Origin: CAKZYD01 sp039814715 | GTDB taxonomy: Bacteria > Pseudomonadota > Alphaproteobacteria > Sphingomonadales > CAKZYD01 | Assembly: GCA_039814715.1 (NCBI GenBank) | Contig: JBCCAR010000035.1 | Coordinates: 1-33,342, forward strand | DNA length: 33,342 nucleotides | Direction of reading: 5' to 3' | Shown: positions 31,030 to 33,342 of the stretch, in pieces | How the letters are laid out: every line of letters begins with the position of its first letter | Position numbering within the stretch: the first letter of the stretch is position 1 | Translations under genes and position numbers: made by a program | The notes under the pieces: model-generated | What the model was told of the DNA's origin: nothing | Database searches by the model: none | The model's input: only the letters and a program-made list of their open reading frames with translations

Positions 31030-33129
31030 ATGACCGCTCTATGGATCGCAATCATCTGCGGTCTCCTCGCCGTTGTGTATGGCATCGTCACGCGTCAATC
31101 CGTGATGAATGCAAGCGCCGGCAACGAGAAAATGCAGGAAATCGCTCAAGCCATTCAAGAAGGGGCCAATGCCTACCTTGGCCGGCAGTACCGCACTATT
31201 GCTGTTGTTGGGGTTATCGTCGCTGTTTTGATCGGCGTCTTCTTAGGTACTTACCCCGTCATTGGCTTTGTGTTAGGCGCCGTTTTGTCCGGCGTCGCGG
31301 GCTTTATTGGCATGAAGATTTCTGTGCAAGCCAATGTACGCACAGCCGAAGCGGCGCGCGGGGGATTGCAGTCCGGCTTAACGCTTGCGTTTAAAGCCGG
31401 GGCGATCACAGGCATGCTGGTTGCAGGCCTCGCGCTCTTGGCCATTGCTGGTTACTTCTACTTTCTCATTGTCATTCAAGGTGAAAGCGCCACAAGCCGC
31501 GCGGTGATCGACGCGCTTGTCGCCCTTGGGTTTGGCGCCTCTCTAATTTCCATCTTTGCCCGTCTTGGCGGCGGTATCTTTACCAAAGGCGCCGATGTCG
31601 GCGCGGATTTGGTTGGTAAGGTCGAAGCAGGCATTCCCGAAGATGACCCACGCAACCCGGCTGTGATCGCTGATAATGTTGGCGATAATGTTGGCGATTG
31701 CGCTGGCATGGCGGCCGATTTGTTTGAGACCTATGTGGTGACCGTAGGCGCTACCATGGTGCTTTCTGCGCTGTATGCGAAAACGACGGAAACTGCGCTT
31801 GCTCTTATGACACTGCCGCTCTTGATCGGCGGTGTCTGCATTTTAACATCGATTGTGGGAACCTATTTCGTCAAACTTGGCGCAAGCAAGTCCATTATGG
31901 GCGCGCTCTATAAGGGTTTCCTTGTCACGGCAGTTCTCTCAATCCCGCTTATCTTCTTCTCCACCAGCTTTGTGACCGGATTGGACACGGCCATGATTTT
32001 GGAGTTTGGCGGCGTTGAGCGGACGATTGTTGGCATGGACTTGTTCTGGTGCGGCATGATCGGGCTCGCCGTGACGGGCTTGATCATCTGGATCACAGAA
32101 TATTACACGGGCACTGAATATCGCCCGGTGCAGTCCATTGCCAAAGCGTCTGAAACTGGCCACGGCACCAACGTGATCCAAGGGCTGGCGATTTCTCTGG
32201 AATCGACGGCTTTGCCTGCCATTGTCATCTGCGTTGGCATCATTGCGGCTTATATGCTGGCTGGCCTTATCGGGCTTGGCTTTGCCGCCACAGCCATGCT
32301 CGCTCTTGCAGGCATGGTTGTCGCGCTAGACGCTTATGGCCCAGTGACGGACAATGCTGGCGGGATTGCTGAGATGGCGGGTCTTGAAGAAGAAGTGCGC
32401 GAACGCACAGACGCTTTGGACGCCGTGGGTAACACCACCAAAGCGGTGACCAAAGGCTACGCTATTGGGTCGGCCGGTCTTGGCGCGCTGGTGTTGTTCG
32501 GCGCGTATAACGCTGACTTGTCGGTCTACTTCTCTGACGTCACGGTCGATTTCCAGTTGTCTAACCCCTATGTCGTGGTTGGCTTGTTGCTTGGCGCGCT
32601 GCTGCCGTATCTGTTCGGCGCCATGGGCATGACCGCTGTGGGCCGTGCAGGTAGCGCGGTGGTTGAAGAGGTGCGTGAGCAGTTCCGCAACAACCCTGGC
32701 ATCATGGAAGGCACGTCTAAGCCTGACTATGCGCGCACGGTGGATTTGGTGACCAAAGCGGCCATCCGTGAGATGATCATCCCATCGCTCTTGCCGGTGT
32801 TGGCGCCCATTGTGGTCTACTTCTTAATCACGTCCATCGCTGGCCAAGCGCAAGGCTTTGCAGCGCTAGGTGCCATGTTGCTTGGCGTGATCGTTGGCGG
32901 TCTCTTCGTGGCTCTCTCCATGACCGCCGGCGGCGGCGCATGGGATAACGCCAAAAAGTATATCGAAGATGGCAACCACGGCGGCAAAGGCTCTGAAGCT
33001 CATAAAGCCGCTGTGACCGGTGACACAGTCGGGGACCCCTATAAGGACACCGCAGGCCCAGCTGTGAACCCCATGATTAAGATCACCAACATTGTGGCGC
33101 TACTCCTACTGGCGATCTTAGCCCACTAA
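31030..33129 (+). CDS. hppA: K+-independent H+-translocating membrane pyrophosphatase
   Basis: An integral membrane pump that uses PPi hydrolysis to move protons. The 699 residues carry about 16 helices. Motifs are EGANAYLGRQYRT at 44-56, DVGADLVGKVEAGIPEDDPR at 189-208, DNVGDNVGDCAGMAADLFE at 215-233, and GPVTDNAGGIAEMAG at 436-450. The determinant segment reads GNTTKAVTKG with K470 and T473, the Lys/Thr pair of K+-independent H+-pumps; K+-dependent ones have Ala. The start at 31030 has AAGGGAG 6 bases upstream. The longer frame from TTG 30877 has no family likeness. Confidence 0.97.
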   Translation: MTALWIAIICGLLAVVYGIVTRQSVMNASAGNEKMQEIAQAIQEGANAYLGRQYRTIAVVGVIVAVLIGVFLGTYPVIGFVLGAVLSGVAGFIGMKISVQANVRTAEAARGGLQSGLTLAFKAGAITGMLVAGLALLAIAGYFYFLIVIQGESATSRAVIDALVALGFGASLISIFARLGGGIFTKGADVGADLVGKVEAGIPEDDPRNPAVIADNVGDNVGDCAGMAADLFETYVVTVGATMVLSALYAKTTETALALMTLPLLIGGVCILTSIVGTYFVKLGASKSIMGALYKGFLVTAVLSIPLIFFSTSFVTGLDTAMILEFGGVERTIVGMDLFWCGMIGLAVTGLIIWITEYYTGTEYRPVQSIAKASETGHGTNVIQGLAISLESTALPAIVICVGIIAAYMLAGLIGLGFAATAMLALAGMVVALDAYGPVTDNAGGIAEMAGLEEEVRERTDALDAVGNTTKAVTKGYAIGSAGLGALVLFGAYNADLSVYFSDVTVDFQLSNPYVVVGLLLGALLPYLFGAMGMTAVGRAGSAVVEEVREQFRNNPGIMEGTSKPDYARTVDLVTKAAIREMIIPSLLPVLAPIVVYFLITSIAGQAQGFAALGAMLLGVIVGGLFVALSMTAGGGAWDNAKKYIEDGNHGGKGSEAHKAAVTGDTVGDPYKDTAGPAVNPMIKITNIVALLLLAILAH

Positions 33130-33151
33130 CCTGAGCGCCATTTGAAAAATG

Positions 33152-33181
33152 AAAAACGCTGGGGTAACCCGGCGTTTTTTT
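33152..33181 (+). terminator. Rho-independent terminator after hppA
   Basis: AAAAACGCTGGG pairs with CCCGGCGTTTTT around the tetraloop GTAA (one G-T pair), and the T-run follows directly. It lies 22 bases after the hppA stop. The A-run/T-run symmetry would also let it work in the opposite direction. Confidence 0.9.
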
Positions 33182-33224
33182 GTCTGTAGCTGGGACATTG
33201 CTGCCTTTGCTACTTAATTAGACC

Positions 33225-33312
33225 CGTCATACCCCGACTTGATCGGGGTATCTATTTCTAAGCATACAGCTTGGGTTTTCCATGGATTGCCCGATCAAGT
33301 CGGCCAATGACG
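33225..33312. repeat. Palindromic intergenic repeat (REP-like, alphaproteobacterial type)
   Basis: CGTCAT...CCGACTTGATCGGG at 33225-33247 is repeated in inverted orientation as CCCGATCAAGTCGG...ATGACG at 33290-33312. The left arm also forms its own hairpin (ATACCCCGA/TCGGGGTAT, 33229-33251). This resembles the dispersed CGTCAT-ended palindromes found in many alphaproteobacterial genomes. The remaining sequence from 33313 to the window end shows no gene. Confidence 0.7.
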
Positions 33313-33342
33313 ATAGAGGATTTGAACGGCAGCAAAGGGCTC

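Overview
The window looks like a chromosomal segment of a motile, Gram-negative alphaproteobacterium. Evidence: the conserved rpiB-glyA-nrdR-nusB-thiL block, an LdtR-like MarR regulator, a Mg-type HemB, a K+-independent H+-pyrophosphatase, a Bpt-type leucyltransferase, flagellar MotB and FliL, and alphaproteobacterial-style palindromic intergenic repeats. GC content is moderate. A marine Hyphomonas- or Kordiimonas-like lineage would fit, but I cannot resolve the family from this sequence.

Layout. (1) Bases 1-257 are a nested inverted-repeat (cloverleaf) element. (2) Bases 270-6610, minus strand, are one tight operon: TRAP transporter dctP-dctQ-dctM, alanine racemase, DgcN (D-Glu N-acetyltransferase) and DgcA (N-acetyl-D-Glu racemase). 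This reads as uptake and catabolism of D-amino acids, probably D-glutamate. (3) Bases 6645-12146, minus strand, hold bpt, motB, a threonine ammonia-lyase and a membrane protein fused to a spermidine-synthase-like domain. (4) Bases 12258-14236, plus strand, hold a beta-hydroxyacid dehydrogenase overlapping an exported amidohydrolase-like protein that has lost its metal ligands. (5) hemB (minus) diverges from a secreted protein made of an S9-peptidase-type beta-propeller joined directly to about 375 residues of Ala-rich coiled coil with no peptidase domain. A two-domain M16 zinc protease follows. (6) A TetR and an LdtR-like MarR gene diverge at about 21.2 kb. (7) Bases 21.79-22.55 kb are an accessory-looking patch: a 43-codon remnant, an AT-richer orphan gene and a hairpin. 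(8) An SLC13/TrkA-C permease lies on the minus strand. (9) Bases 24.56-29.24 kb, plus strand, are the housekeeping run small conserved protein-rpiB-glyA-nrdR-nusB-thiL-fliL. (10) An NTF2-like protein, a zinc alcohol dehydrogenase and hppA follow, then a strong terminator and a palindromic repeat.

The best candidates for something undescribed are the propeller/coiled-coil protein beside the M16 protease, the D-glutamate operon that adds alr and a TRAP transporter to dgcN-dgcA, the metal-ligand-less amidohydrolase relative, and the cloverleaf repeat. No tRNA, rRNA, CRISPR array, prophage or intact insertion sequence was recognised. Coordinates of start codons were adjusted from the longest open frames using Shine-Dalgarno sequences, neighbour spacing and family N-termini.
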